A stretch of DNA of 64,000 nucleotides from assembly GCA_001661515.1 (NCBI GenBank), contig LUVW01000007.1, forward strand, positions 925,455 through 989,454, in the 5' to 3' direction. The DNA is from Capniomyces stellatus (lineage: Eukaryota > Kickxellomycota > Harpellomycetes > Harpellales > Legeriomycetaceae). This document shows, one piece after another, positions 10,986 through 23,600 of this stretch. Position 1 is the stretch's first letter. Each line of letters starts with the position of its first letter. The translations under genes were made by a program, and so were the position numbers. The notes under the pieces were generated by a model. The model was not told the origin of the DNA. It did no database searches and worked only from the letters and a program-made list of their open reading frames with translations.

Positions 10986-13900
10986 TTAGCAAAAGGAATT
11001 TGGTATTTTGTCATATGATAGCGTCATTTGGGTGACTTCAGAGTTGAAATATAGGTCGCGATTGTCTGCAAACGCGTTATACTCGGATTTGGACAGCACA
11101 GTGTTGCAGGAGTTTGTATTGTTGGGCTGGGTGTGAGTATGGGTATTTGAGCTGGCATTGCGTGGACTGGCCAATTTGCTAATAAAATCATGTGTGTGCA
11201 CTTTGTTTTGGGTATAGTCTACGGTGTGACAGAGATCTTGGGTTTTGTCTTGGTTCTGACTCGGGCTTTGACTCGGGCTTTGACTTTGGTATTCACCTTG
11301 GTTTTGACTTTGGTTTTGACTTTGGTTTTGACTTTGGTTTTGACTTTGGCTTTGTTGGCTGGTGTGAATTACAGTATTGGAGGATGAAGAGTTGGTGAGA
11401 GAAAAAAGAATTTTTGAGTTGTGCATGGTATCGGAGGCTGCAGTGTAACCCGAGCTTGAAACGGAGCTGATATTTGAGTTGTTACTACCCAAGTCTTTGC
11501 TGGAACTGGAACTGGAACTGGAACTGGAACTGAGGTTGGGGTTGGGGTTGGGGTTAGGACTAGATTTGGAATGGGGGTTGAGATTATTCTGTATATTGGA
11601 GTTAAAATTGGGGGATGTAAAAGGAACGGAGTTTGGAGAGCTTTTGAAAGATTGGTTTATGATGTAGCTTTCCGAGTCCGCAAACGGGTTATCAGAGGTG
11701 TATGTGTAGTGTACAGAAAGTGTGCTTTGGTGATTGGGGATGTTATTTGAGCGAGAATTAGCACGTGCGTGTTTGGCAGCAGTTGATTGTGGAGGGAGAG
11801 GTGGAGGCATTGAGTTTGTTGTAGAAATGAGGCTTGTATTGGAGGTTACTCGTGGATTGGATATGCAGCTGTGTGTGTTGGTAAAATGGAGTGAACGGCT
11901 GGACAAGCCAGGGTGGGAGGATCTTGGCATTATGGACTCGGAAACAGAGCGGGAGTTGAGGGCGTGTAGCCTTGTTGGGCTCTTTGAGCGGTGAATGCGG
12001 TTTGGGCGGCTCTTGTAGGTTGGCAAGTCGGTTGGCAAGTAGCAGCCTTGGTGCTCGGCCTCAGCGACTTTAAGCAAAGACCGCCGCAAGTCGATGTGGC
12101 TCTGCTGCTCGGCATTGGGGCTGGGGTTTGTTCCATACTGGGTGCTGACCCTTGGGACGTAGAGATCAATTCCAACAATGTTGTCAAGATCAAAAGAGTC
12201 GATGACCTCATTGTCGATTATTTCATATTCTGCTGAAGTTGGCTGTTGGGATGTTTCAGCCGCTTTTGGTCTTGAAGATTGGTAAACAGAGTTGTGTGGA
12301 TTTGCTGTAGTTGCAGTTCTAGCATCGCGATTGGTTCTGGTTCTGGAATTGATGCTGGTATTGGCTCTAGTGGTGGTGGTGGTGGTGGTGGTGGCGTGGG
12401 TGCCAGATTTGTAGAATGTGCCATCAGGCCTTTTGTGGCGGTGTTTGGAGGTTTTGGAGGATGGATTTAATAGCTTGATGTTACCGAGAACAGATTTTGG
12501 AAGAAGTCCACAGCTGACCAGACCAGCCTTCAGTTCAAACTCCTGTTGGATTGTAAACGGAAGCAAGTACGGATCAAGGTTAGTTGAATATAGACTGATG
12601 TTTATGTCAGAATTGATATGTGATATATAGGCAGAGTTGGGTATTGGGGCTGATGCTGAGGGAAAACGCGATCCGGAACTCCAGCTGGAATAACTCGTGC
12701 TTGGGTTTGACCCACTCGAACCACTTGACCTCAAATTTCTTTTTGCTTGGGAAGACAGTGGTAGTGGTGGTGTGGATGATTTGGACGCCTTGGACGACGA
12801 TGGCTGTGAGTCTGAAAAGACGGTGCTGAAATACAAGGTAGATGCTGGGTTGGAGTAGTTTGGGTACAGTCCAAGCTTGATGCTGGAGTTTGAAAGCGAG
12901 TATTGCGGGGTAGTACGGGTCTTTTTAGCCACACTCATAGTGCTGTTTTCAGCAAAAGTAGCCTTGTCCTTACAGTCCCTAACCAACAGCTCACCAATCC
13001 TGGTCAGCGGTGTGTAGTCTGCATCAAGCCTCCTGCCAGCCCGGACGTTGTCCAGTGCTCTACCCAGTGTCTTCAGCTTAGACCTCGCGTCCTCAGCCTT
13101 CATAATCGATAGCTTCAACAGCTGCTGCCTCAGCGAAACAAGCCTCAGCTTTGCAATAGTGAAAATCTCGCTGTCGATTTCACCACACGCCAAGCCCAAC
13201 TCCACCTTTGCCCTTTCCGCCTCTGCCTCAGCCTTCATCTCAGCCTCAACCGCCTTCGCTGTCTTTGAACTGTCGCTGTTGTAGTTGTTTCTGACCTCAT
13301 CCATGTCTTCCCTCAAGCCTCCATGAATCATCGATGCTCGCTCATACCTTGCAAACAATCCAACCTGTCGCTTCAAGTGGTGTTTGACTCCATTAATTAG
13401 CTGCAAAAGCTCGTCTGATTGGTCAACCACCTCCTGCGCCTCCCAGTAGTTCATCTCGCTGTTTTCAATCCTGAAAATCCGCTGCACTGTGCTCAACGTA
13501 TCCAGGTTGTTGCCAAACCTTACCGACTCCCTCTCCAGCCTCGTGTTGCCTTCAGTTCCGTTAGTGTTTGTCTTGCTCGCCATGCCATCTCCCGTTTCGT
13601 TTTTTTGGAACACTGCCCGCATCTCGTTAAAAAACTCCATCTGTATCCTATCGAGGTCCTCCTGCTGGCTCCACAACGTCGCCATAGACTGCTTCAAAGT
13701 CTTGTAAGCCTTTTCTAGCCCCACAAGGCTCTTCCGCCGCGCTTCCATTAATTCTTCATCGCTCTCTTCCAAATAGCTCATAGTATCATACAAATTACAG
13801 TCCTCCTCCTCTGGTCTTTCCATAAACGACGAAAGTAGCCACGATATAACCCCGCTTTTACTTTCCTTTTTAACCCTATAATTCTATTGATTTGCCAGCC

Positions 13901-14723
13901 ATAAAAATCATATTTACATGCCCAGATTATTGTATATTTTACCTTTTATTTACTACTCTTTATATTCATTTCATTTCTTTTCTAAAACATTCCAAATCCA
14001 CTTACATTGCTCATCAGAAATTCCTGTAAAGCCTGGCAAACCTCCACTTCCTCAACTCTTCCCAAATGGTTCAGCCATCGCTCCACCTGTGATCGTTTCC
14101 GCTCCAAATATATATTATTGATCGTTCTATCCTTTTTGTTCTCTTTGTTCAGCCTCAATACCGCGCATTTACCAATCCCTGTCGTTATTTTGTCGCTTAA
14201 AGCCACACACTGCTCATAACTCCGGTTTACATTTCTCCACTTGTTCTCTAATTCCTTACTTTCTTTTCGATGCTGGCTGCTTGCTGCATCCATCTTTATT
14301 GCCGTTTTATCAGTCCCCGCCCCCACTTCATTCATCCCCGTGTTCTCGTTTCCTTTAAGGTTCAACACCCTTGCGTTCAAAACAGCTCCATTATCTTCCT
14401 CTAGTCCCGAATCATACCTTCCCTTATCGCCTCCATCTACAGGTATACTGTTTTTCATAGGTTTCCCATGCCCGCCCTCTTTTCTTGCATTCGCATTGTC
14501 TTTTAGCCCACTCTTCTTTTTGTCCTAAATTGGTAAATCCAAGCTTCGTTTAACAAAGTTACCATATATTCCGCTTGCCAATACTCTAATACATTTTCAA
14601 TCAGCTTAAGGCTGCTGTGAGATAATACTTAGCTATAAATCTTACTTGGATTCGGTAATATATCAAGAAATTCAGATCTGCATTTACTAGCTCCACATCC
14701 GTCACTATACACTCTATAACCAT
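10986..14723 (-). CDS. PX-BAR-type sorting nexin candidate, 3 exons
   Basis: Proposed exons: 14646-14723, 14006-14524, 10986-13865 (all phase 0), giving 1,158 residues. Exon 1 (ECIVTDVELVNADLNFLIYY) resembles the first strands of a PX phosphoinositide-binding domain. Exon 2 starts with a disordered insert of about 75 residues and resumes with NRSYEQCVALSDKI and ERKRSQVERWLNHL..QALQEFL, the typical second half of a PX domain. Exon 3 begins with a 200-residue helical, charged region (LRLVSLRQQLLKL, KAEAEAERAKVELG) compatible with a BAR dimer. This suggests a membrane-bending endosomal or autophagy sorting nexin; the interrupted PX recalls Atg20/Snx41, but the exact family is uncertain. The remaining 600 residues are disordered Ser/Asn/Thr/Gln-rich sequence. 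The last acceptor (AAAAAG) is weak, so the 13865 boundary is provisional; 13823 holds an alternative in-frame ATG. Confidence 0.55.
11297..11350 (-). repeat. Coding 12-bp tandem repeat (SQNQ)n
   Basis: GACTTTGGTTTT-type 12-bp units in tandem on the + strand, encoding Gln-Asn-Gln-Ser repeats in the disordered tail of the PX-BAR candidate. Nearby are a Ser homopolymer (about 11500-11530) and a Thr run (about 12370-12392) from similar slippage tracts. Confidence 0.85.
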
Positions 14724-16836
14724 CTCTAACCAACTTTGCTGTTGTCAGCCTGCTCTATATCCTTCTATCCTTATACTTTTCCTTTTCCTTTTCCGACTTT
14801 CTTCTTGGATTCTTATTCCTTTTGTTTTGTCCTATTCTGTTTTGTTTTGTTTTGCTGAATATCCTATACTTTTTCAAATACTAGTAAACATAAAGCAGGC
14901 GTTTTCAGTACCGAAATTCAACACTTATTATTACTTTCAACAAAAATATAAATATATTGGCACCTACCTGTCAAGCCCAAGTCTAAATTATCTAGCTATA
15001 AGAACAGCGGACAAATCCTATTCAATAAATATCCCAATTTAATATCTAGACTCTCTAACTCATACATTCTGGCTTATTGCGTCCAATTTAACAATTTAGT
15101 GCAGCATTAGTAGCCGCTTTTGTAAATGGTCTTGTCCATTATTTCTCCCTTTAAATTGGCTGTTACAAGTACAGAATAACACCCTAGTTAAGCATATTCC
15201 CAATTATAGGCGTGCGATGGTTCTAACTATAACCATATACATCTTTTTATAGGGTCCTGCAATTCCACACTTCTACAATTGGTGTCTGTAAGTGGCACTT
15301 TACCAAATCAAGTTGTTAACTCTGATTTACAGAATTGTGCTAAAAATAACTGGTGCCGTTATAAAATATCGAAATTCCACGCTGGAGTCTCCAAGTGTCT
15401 TAAAAATACAACTCTTGATAAATATACGTATTCTATGATCCGAATTTCTTGCATACAATTCGGAGCAAGCAATTCCACTCAAAAAATAATAGCACTATAC
15501 ACAATATCACATAGTTGTATCTCTGTTGCCCAAGCTGGCCTTTCTTTATATAAACACCGCTTAAATGGCTCCCGCATTAATAACATCCTTAAATGGAATA
15601 ACTCCAGTTCTAGCACTAATATACCACTACATGTTACTATTGATAACTAATAATAGCAACGAAAACACAATTTTGCAAATATACACCGACTAGGTACCCC
15701 ATATGCGCATTACCCAATACCAGCATCATTAGACCACAGCAAACACTCCAAACTTGGGATTTAGATGGTGGAGATTATTGAACTGTGTTGGATTGTATTG
15801 AATTGGCTCTAAAGTAATCCAATTCTAAGCCATTTTTACATTTCCTCACAACCATAACTTTTATACCTGCACACATGCAACTAAAATGACTACTGTCCGT
15901 TTTTTTTTTGGTTGTTTTTCTTTTCTCGCTCTCACCTTTTTTTCCTTGGCTAAGCTGGTAAAAGTTGTTTTTTTTCCATTAAATATAAAAAGGGAGAATA
16001 CTTACCAGATGTTCTAGGACAATACGTTTGTCAAAGTTTTTTTTCTTTTATCAATCGATCCGCTTTCTTACGTTTTCTTTCTTATTTCTGAAGTCTATTG
16101 ATCTACGGATATTCACCTGTTCTCTCTGTCCTCTTTTCCCTCTTTTTCTATTCCTGACTGTCGATTATTCCACTCAACACTCACTTATGTTTTCTTTTAC
16201 AAAAGAAAAAAAAGCAAATGTAATAAATTAGAATTTCAATTGACTATTTCTCGGCTTTCGGTTTTTGAACTTTTCTTTCTACCACTAGTACATTGCTTAT
16301 TTTATAGCTCCAATTGTTCTAAAAACACTTTTTTTTATGCTGTCTCACTTTGACAGTATAGTTCTAATTGTTAGCGGCAGGCTTGTGTGTTAAAGATTCT
16401 CTTTTGTAGTTTCTTTCGTGTTATTTTTGTGCTCCTTTTCTCTCTAAAGAGTTATATAAACGATGTTCGAGATATTTACTACTGTTGGAACACACTAATT
16501 TGTAAGTTCTTGCGAGTAAGCAAGTATAAAAACAGTCCGTGTTTGGATTTCACTTTTTTTTTTCCTTTTGGATTATTTAACTTTGCTATTAGCCCTCATT
16601 ATTGCAACCAAAACTTGCTTTGATTCTTGCTTCTCACTTTTGAAATAGTAATATTGGCAGTTTTTATTTAATCGCTTTATTACTTTTAATGTTAATCTTT
16701 TCATATCCAAATAGGTGATTTGCCCAATACCGATTTTGTTTTAAAATATTTCCGCATTAGTTTAGATAATTCCACAAGAGTTGTCGTTAATTTTAAGTCA
16801 AGTATTATCAATCTCGAACAAGCTAAACTTACTATT

Positions 16837-16908
16837 CGTTATTTTATTTTATTTTATTATTATTTTATTATTATTTTATTATTATTTTATTTTATTATTA
16901 TTTTTTTC
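16837..16908. repeat. (ATTTT/ATT)n low-complexity tract
   Basis: About 70 bp composed only of A and T in repeating TTATT and ATTTTA units on the + strand. Confidence 0.85.
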
Positions 16909-17294
16909 TTTTTTTCATACTTTCAATTGAGATTGATTATTAACATTTTTCTTCATTTCTTTAGCTAAAAGCAGCTTGCATTTTGAATGATGTTAACCAA
17001 ACGTTAGACATCTATTGAGCCTAATTGTTCGATGTTGTATCTTCTCCTTTATTATATAAATCTACTATCTCATCCCTTCCCCCTCTCCAATCTATTATAA
17101 CTATTTGACAAATGGTGCTCAACTACATTCTAATCATATTTATAAAGTCCAAACCAAGGCTGGTTACTTGATTTGTCTTGGTTGCAGCTTGATTGTTAAG
17201 GTACACTCGTATCTCTTAGCTTACGTGCTTTATAGTTACGTTACGTATTTACGCTAACCAGAATTATGAACTAGTAAAGTAAATAAATACTTTG

Positions 17295-17320
17295 TCATGC
17301 TTGTAAGCATGATTTTTTTT
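17295..17320 (+). other. Palindrome followed by T8
   Basis: TCATGCTT-GT-AAGCATGA forms an 8-bp stem with a 2-nt loop, directly followed by eight T. Such a shape could end an RNA polymerase III transcript, but no transcript start was recognised. Read directly; function unknown. Confidence 0.5.
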
Positions 17321-17526
17321 CTTCACTTTCTGCCTAACTAGTATATATTCAAATTATTTTCGGAACATTTTGCACTTTATTTTTGTCTGATTAAACGTTA
17401 CTACCTTGATTTTTATTGTGTCCAAACTTGGACCGTTTATGTTTAATGCGTATCAACATTAATAAGGTATATTTTACTTTTTTTCTTGATATACAAACCA
17501 CGAATCGTCGTTGCATAGCCCATAAG

Positions 17527-17578
17527 TCCGGTCTTTTTCCATCGCATTGATGAAATGCTCGAAACACTAAAGACCGGA
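17527..17578. other. Nested hairpin (10-bp outer, 5-bp inner stem)
   Basis: TCCGGTCTTT (17527-17536) is the exact reverse complement of AAAGACCGGA (17569-17578). Between them GCATT (17544-17548) pairs with AATGC (17554-17558) around loop GATGA. The stem is GC-richer than its AT-rich surroundings. It could be a structured RNA element, a remnant of a small inverted-repeat element, or chance. No known RNA family was recognised. Confidence 0.5.
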
Positions 17579-17972
17579 TATTAAAACTTTAATAATAAAA
17601 AAGGCCAAGCATGAAAAACTAAAAACTGATACCTAGCGACTAAAAGCACTTTGGTTGTCACTAGTATTGGTATATAAATCGTAGACATTCTAGTTGATTA
17701 TTTTCTGCCCAAATTTTCCGCAGCTCGTACCTTTTCTGTTTTTTGTTTTTTTATTTTGAAAGGGGTGGATGTTAGGGTTCATCAAAAGGAGGCTGATAAA
17801 TCTGACAAATCCATTCTTCAAGTGCAGTTAATTAGAACAATCGCTATTTATAGATATCAGCTTTATATTTAAACCACCCCACATTTTAACTGATTGTGTG
17901 TTTTGTTATTTATTCTTTATTTTGGTATTTGGACGTCAATTGTATTACTTACATTTTACTATTTTCTTGAAA

Positions 17973-18206
17973 ATGGACAATGATATTGATGGCAATTTTA
18001 TTCTTTATCGAAATAAGCCAAGTGTGACGGGGTTTGGGTTACCTTACTACCAAGTGACATTGAAGCTTGCCGCTTATACCGTAACCACAATAGAGACCTA
18101 CAAACCGGCTCGATGCGAGCGATTGAGACTATTGATACAAACAAGCTTGGTTGATGTTGTTATGGATAAAAGCGGAAGAAATGGTGCTTGTACCAGTGGC
18201 ATCTAA
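17973..18206 (+). CDS. Hypothetical small protein, 77 aa
   Basis: Open frame from the ATG at 17973. It is mixed in composition (no low complexity) and contains Cys, Arg and Lys at ordinary levels, unlike the hydrophobic noise frames nearby. No domain is recognised. The next 50 bp stay open in another frame, so either an intron or chance may be involved. It may be the first exon of an unrecognised gene or spurious. Confidence 0.25.
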   Translation: MDNDIDGNFILYRNKPSVTGFGLPYYQVTLKLAAYTVTTIETYKPARCERLRLLIQTSLVDVVMDKSGRNGACTSGI

Positions 18207-18700
18207 AGCGCAGACACCAGAACAAGACATACATAATAAACCAAGCAGTTCAAATATTGATCAAGCCGGATAAAGCTATGCGGAATGTCTATGTCTTTAC
18301 TGTTTCCTCGAAAGTTATCAATAAAAAAAAGGCTTATTTAACTCAAGAATATTATCAATGATATGATTACACACATATGATTGGGAAAATGCATACGCCA
18401 TAAATGAGCTGGCCAATAAAGTATATATGTAGAAAACGAAATCTGACACCAATTAAAGGAGTTGTGTAATTGGTCACTTTGTGTTACCAAACCACAAAAG
18501 CACAAGGTGTTTTTGATCGTTAAACTTACCTTAATTTTCAACTAGGCAAAAAAAAAAAAGTTTTGTTAAAAGCTCAAACTCAAACTTGAGCTCAGAATTT
18601 TAAGTCCGAGTTTCGAATTCTAAATTTCCAAGTTCCAAAGCAACACAATAGGAAAAAAAAAATACAGGCAGAGCTATTACACCGCCAAACATAAACCAAG

Positions 18701-19479
18701 ATGGAAAACAGAATTGAAACCGACTGCATTCTTTTTGACCTTGATGGCACACTGATCGGTAACTAATTTGAACATTTCTATTAGCCAAGTATCTTGATGA
18801 ATTCGATTAGCTTGTTCACACCAACACTTTGAGTTTGAATATTGAAAGTTCATTTATGCATCCTTGAATAGATACAACGATCTGCATAGAGAAGCACTGG
18901 ATAAGATGCTGCGAGCAGTATGGTATCAATAAGGACGAACTACTTGCATTTAACCATGGTGTTCAAACAATCAAGGTATTAGAAAAGTTTTTCCCAAAGG
19001 AAATGGTGAACGAAAAAACAGTTAAGGAGTTGGAAGATGTGGTAATGAACGACACCGAGGGTGTAAAGTTGGTACCAGGGGCTTTGGAGATCCTAAGCCT
19101 GCTTCCCGAAACCAAATGGGGTATTGTAACCTCTGGCACCAAGCTAATGGCACATCTAAGAATGAACCAAATGGGTGTTCCATTTCCCAAATCATTCTTT
19201 ACTGCCAATGATGTTTCAAGCAGTAAGCCAGACCCTGAAGGCTACGTCAAGTGTGCAATGGACCTAGGCTATGATCCTAAAACGTGTATTGTTTTTGAGG
19301 ATGCACCAGCTGGTGTAAAAGCAGGTGTCAGTGCAGGCTGCAGGGTAATAGGAATTACGACATCGCACACAGAGGAGCAATTGAAAGGGCATGGCGCAGT
19401 AGAGTGTATTAAGGATTATACCGAGATAGACATTACCTTTGAGAATGGAAAGCTTGCACTGGTTTTCAATAAATTGTAG
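18701..19479 (+). CDS. HAD phosphatase, DOG/GPP (glycerol-3-phosphatase-like), 2 exons
   Basis: Exons 18701-18758 and 18872-19479, joined across a 113-bp GT..AG intron in phase 1, give 221 residues. The intron separates the first catalytic motif from its usual follow-on. Motif I is LFDLDGTLID, with nucleophile Asp13 and acid/base Asp15. Motif II is IVTSGT, motif III is the lysine in SSSKPDPEGY, and motif IV is VFEDAPAGVKAG. The cap between motifs I and II has the DOG/GPP pattern (KHW, then a short helical region). Fungal relatives are glycerol-3-phosphatase (Gpp1/2, osmotic and redox glycerol production) and 2-deoxyglucose-6-phosphatase (Dog1/2). The sequence alone does not decide between these substrates. 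No targeting signal, so probably cytosolic. Confidence 0.9.
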
Positions 19480-20659
19480 CTGTTTTATGCGAATTCAAGT
19501 GTATTTCAGTAGCCTGTAGTTGTCCAAATGGGTTATTCAGTAGTCTTACCAACCGGTTAATATTACTGGATCACCATTTTATTGTTGCCAGATTCAAAGA
19601 ATTGCCTTGTATCAACTTTGCACAGTACATTTGTTTTGTAATTTGATAATAAATAAGCAAATGCCTTGTAAGAAGAGTATTGTAGTAATTGGTTTCGACG
19701 ACCATTTGTTAGAGTTGCCACTGAAATAATATATACATTTATCAAGAGGCATTGTCTAATGCTAATGTGGGGTTAGATGTGGATGCATTTACGAGTGTAC
19801 TACTAAAACAGACGCAACCGCACAGCTTGGAATGGGTTAATTTAAAATATAGTTGGATTGGTTAGATTGAGAGTATTAATCGGAAAATCCCCAATTTCAG
19901 TAAAATTGGTTGTAGAATATAATTCTGCGGGTTTAAATAATTGGTTGATGTGCGAGTAGAATTCACTTTGTTAGCTGGTTTAGAAAGTAGCATTGGTTTG
20001 TTGTTTGTATAAGGTCTTCTCCCCTTCCCCTCTTTCGCCATAGTTGGAGACAGTGTGGGATCGGGGTTTAAGGGCGCCATACTGTGAGTTAATTAGCCAA
20101 GAGTCTATAAGGGTGAACCGCTTGATGGAGTAGTTTTGTTTCCAGAGTTATATTTGATGTGTTGATGATTTGTTTTCATAATTAATTGTGGGTTTAAACC
20201 GAATTTACATAAAATGGTAATGCAAATTTTGAAACTGAAGTCATAAATAAATCGAAAAAAAAATCACCAAAAGAAAAAGCTCTGGTATTAGTTTAAAAGC
20301 AGAAATTGAATAAAAGACAATAAAGTAAATAAAGGGGTCAGGAATTTATTAAAGCAGAGTAGTTGGCAGGAAACAGAAAACAGTAAACAAAGTGTCATTG
20401 AATCAGCAACATTAATTTAAAGTCGAGGCTGACAATATATACCGAAACATAAAAAAGGACTTTGATGAAATCCAAAGCATAAACCAACAGAGTATAAACA
20501 CAGTGAAGTAACAATCTAAACCCGAGAAAGCCTTGTTTAGAAGAACAGACGAGAAAAGCAAAAATAACAATAAAAACACAGAGTAGACAAGAGTACAAAT
20601 AACAGAAAAAAGAGACAGAAATTAGTCGAGCAAGGCCTTAAGGGAAGGTAAAAGCCAAA
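19480..20659. other. Intergenic, promoter region of the giant SZT2-like gene
   Basis: About 1.2 kb with no supported gene. The final 300 bp before 20660 are A-rich and purine-rich, as in a leader. A short minus-strand frame at 19862-20080 was judged spurious. Confidence 0.45.
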
Positions 20660-23600
20660 ATGGACAGCGCGACACAAGCCGAGTCTAGCAAAGCCCGCAA
20701 AAAAAGTAAGAGCCAGGGTAGAAAGAATGAAAGAGATAAGAGGGATAGGCGGGACAGGAGAGAACAAAAGGACAATAAGGGTAAAGAAGGTGGCGGAAAT
20801 AGCGTGAATGGAAATGAAAAGAAGGACGCAAAGAGTAAAAAAAGTCAAATGAAAGCCAAAATAGCGCGTACAGTAGTCCTAAGGTTTCCTAATGGAGGGG
20901 GCTTTAGCAAAACAGAGCAGGCATTATGGTGTATTGACAATATGTTTAGATTAAGAACGATTAGCGATTTTCAAAAATATGGATTGGAGTTAATCGACAT
21001 AAATTTTAGGGATAAGAAGAGTCTGCATCCAAAAAGAATCGGGACGGCAAAGCGCGAGTTGAATGAAGGTAGTGTGCGGGGCAACAAAAAGATAAAGACA
21101 GAGGGGGATGAGCATGGTTTACAAGGGGCAGAGGATGCGGCGAAAGGCACCGACGAAAGGCACCTAGCCGAGTCGAGCAAAGAGGCCAACGAGTTTGAAG
21201 AGAGTCAGAGCAGCTTTGCTTTTGAGGAAATAAAGTTCAAGGGAGCAATAGTATACACACAAGATACAACTTTCTATATTGTTGAAGAAAAGTACAGAAT
21301 GGTGTTTATTCTTGATGTAAGCGATAGTATGTACGTTTTGGATGTGGAGTCGGGGCGTCCGCTGCTGGATATTTCCCTAGAGACGCTGGAGAAAAGTTTG
21401 AATGGGATGGTTCAGCCGTACACTTTGCACTCGCACATTGGGCTGAAGCCATTTAACTGTGAACCGGTGATATGTGCCAGCATAATAGCGTACTATCCGG
21501 TTGAGAGGAACGAAAAGGAGTATGGTATTAGTTATGAGAGCAGTGCTAAGGCTGGCGGGAGTGTGGGGAGCGAGGGTGAGTTTAGGAATAAGGAGGGCGA
21601 GATTCCTTACTACCGGACGCTGGTGCATGCAGAGTACATTAGTATTGGCGGGGTTGGTCAAGTTATGGAGAAGGTAACGAGAAATTTGCACCAATTCAAG
21701 CAAGAAATACACGAGCGCAAAAGAAAGACAAGAGAAAAGAGAGATAATGACATGGAGCTGAGCGATGTTAATACCAACGATGACTACGAAGTCAGTAAGG
21801 CGAGCGGAGAGGGGTGGAATAGCGGAAAAAGTGGGGGAGTACCGGTGTCACCAATAGCAGAGTGTTTGCAGCTAGCGCAGTATTTTTTGGAATTATTACC
21901 AAGTTACTATGCAGGAGGAGTTGTGTTGATTACTGATGGGGTTTTGGAGTCGAATATAGGGGTTAGAAAAGTTTTTGACTCTATTGGGTGGTTTGTAGAA
22001 ACCGACACACAGCTGGTGATTATCCAAGTTGGTGCAAGCGGGGGATTCAATCCAGCGGTGTCGCTGGGTAATGTGGCAGACAACGAGTTGCTTAGATTTG
22101 TTGCAGAGTCGTTTTCAGGAAAGTTTATGTATGTGACGGATTGTCCGGATTTTGTGATATCAGGGGATATAAATTTTTACCACGACCAGCTGCTCATAAA
22201 AGCAGTCAAGTTGCGAAATATGGTGGCAAAGAATCAGCACCAACAGATCCACACGGGGCTACCGAGGCTTGGAGATATTCCGCGAGAAAGATTGAATGCC
22301 CAGCCTGGGCTTCCAAGAAGAAACCTGAACAACTGGGCAACCGCTTTTCCTTGGGACGAGTCGTCAGTATCGCCGGAGGTGGAGACGGTGAATGCGAGAT
22401 ACCTTGACTACCAAATGCCAATTGGGCTGGGGTTAATTATACAGGCACGGATCCACGAAGGGTTTGTATTGGCGGATGTGAAAGTGCAACCAATTTCGCA
22501 AAGGCTAGATGCGGGGAGTGGTGGGATTGGGAGCGAACTTTTGGTTGGAGAACAGGTGCAAGTGACACTAAAGCTGAACTGGTTAGCTAATGTGACCATT
22601 GTGTATAGAATAGTCAGCACGCATATAATAAAGAAGGCGGGGGGTCAGTTTGTGGATGGCGACAAGTCGAAGCTGCGAGGAACGATGCTTAGATCACAAG
22701 CGTTTCAAAATCTAGTGAAGATTAACATTAGGTCATACAAGCTCTTTACTCTGCAGTTTTTAGAATCATCACCTGAGGATGACCGGGATAACGCAATGTC
22801 TAAAAAGGCAAGGCTGATTCATATTTTTTTGAAGTCAATGGTGGAAAAGGACGAACGGCTACGAGCACTGTACTCACCGGCGATGTTCCCAATAACCAGC
22901 GTTGCAGAAAGGCAGCTGGAGCTGGGACGGGGAAGCAAGAAACAGCCTAGATGGGAGCTGATAGCGAATAAGCTTGAAGGGCACAAGCGAAGAATATACA
23001 AGCTGTTGGTGTCATGGGTTCATCTGGGCGGAGTGCAGGGGAGCTATAAGCAAACATCGGGTTCGCAGAGATCATCCACGTATCTGCTGTCAAGTAGGCT
23101 AGTTGAAATGTGCATTCCCAACTTGACGTTCAAAATGATGAACCAGTTTGCGGCTGACGTTTTTGAAGAGTTTGAGAACACGGTGCTGTACAGCACTGAT
23201 AGTAGTGGCGGTGTTGCTAAACAGGAGGGCGGTAATGAGGATGAGGTTGGAGCGCTGGACCAAAGCAGTGCTGGTGCAGAGTACAAAGACTTGAAGGGCA
23301 AATCAGAGACAGAGCCATATAAGAATGGGTCGAAACGGAGTCCACAGAACTTGACCTTTATTCCACTGGGCGACTCGCCTCAGTTGGCAATTGCATTTTT
23401 GCCCGACGAAATAGGGCTATACTTTGGATCGCCAACGTTTGTAGTGATGCAATGGGAGTTTTTGACCAACTGGTCCATAAGAACGACACTTAGTTTGTTC
23501 AACGGAGGAGTGTTTTCAAACAGGATGGTTTCAAGAAGCTTGCTGAACTCGATAATCAACTTTTTCCCCGTAAAAACCCTAGGCAAGTACGTCTCTCAGC

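Larger units (their letters stand above)
14724..17972. other. Long AT-rich intergenic region with hairpins
   Basis: About 3.2 kb upstream of both the PX-BAR gene and a hypothetical plus-strand frame. It is strongly T-rich, with a TTATT/ATTTTA microsatellite at 16837-16908. An open frame at 15279-15650 (plus) has no coding signature. Two inverted repeats near 17.3 and 17.5 kb are listed separately. No gene is supported. Confidence 0.45.

Noticed and set aside
10799..11014. Minus-strand frame overlapping the end of the PX-BAR gene
   Set aside because: It overlaps the last codons of the larger gene in another frame and has no similarity; more likely 3' UTR.
15279..15650. 123-codon plus-strand frame
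   Set aside because: No domain, no matching splice or promoter signals, and composition like the surrounding spacer.
17540..17625. C/D-box snoRNA or hammerhead ribozyme around TTGATGA...CGAAAC
   Set aside because: A TGATGA and a later CTGA exist, but the flanking terminal stem is missing. For a hammerhead the first core base is U instead of C and stem II cannot form. The nested hairpin explains the same bases better.
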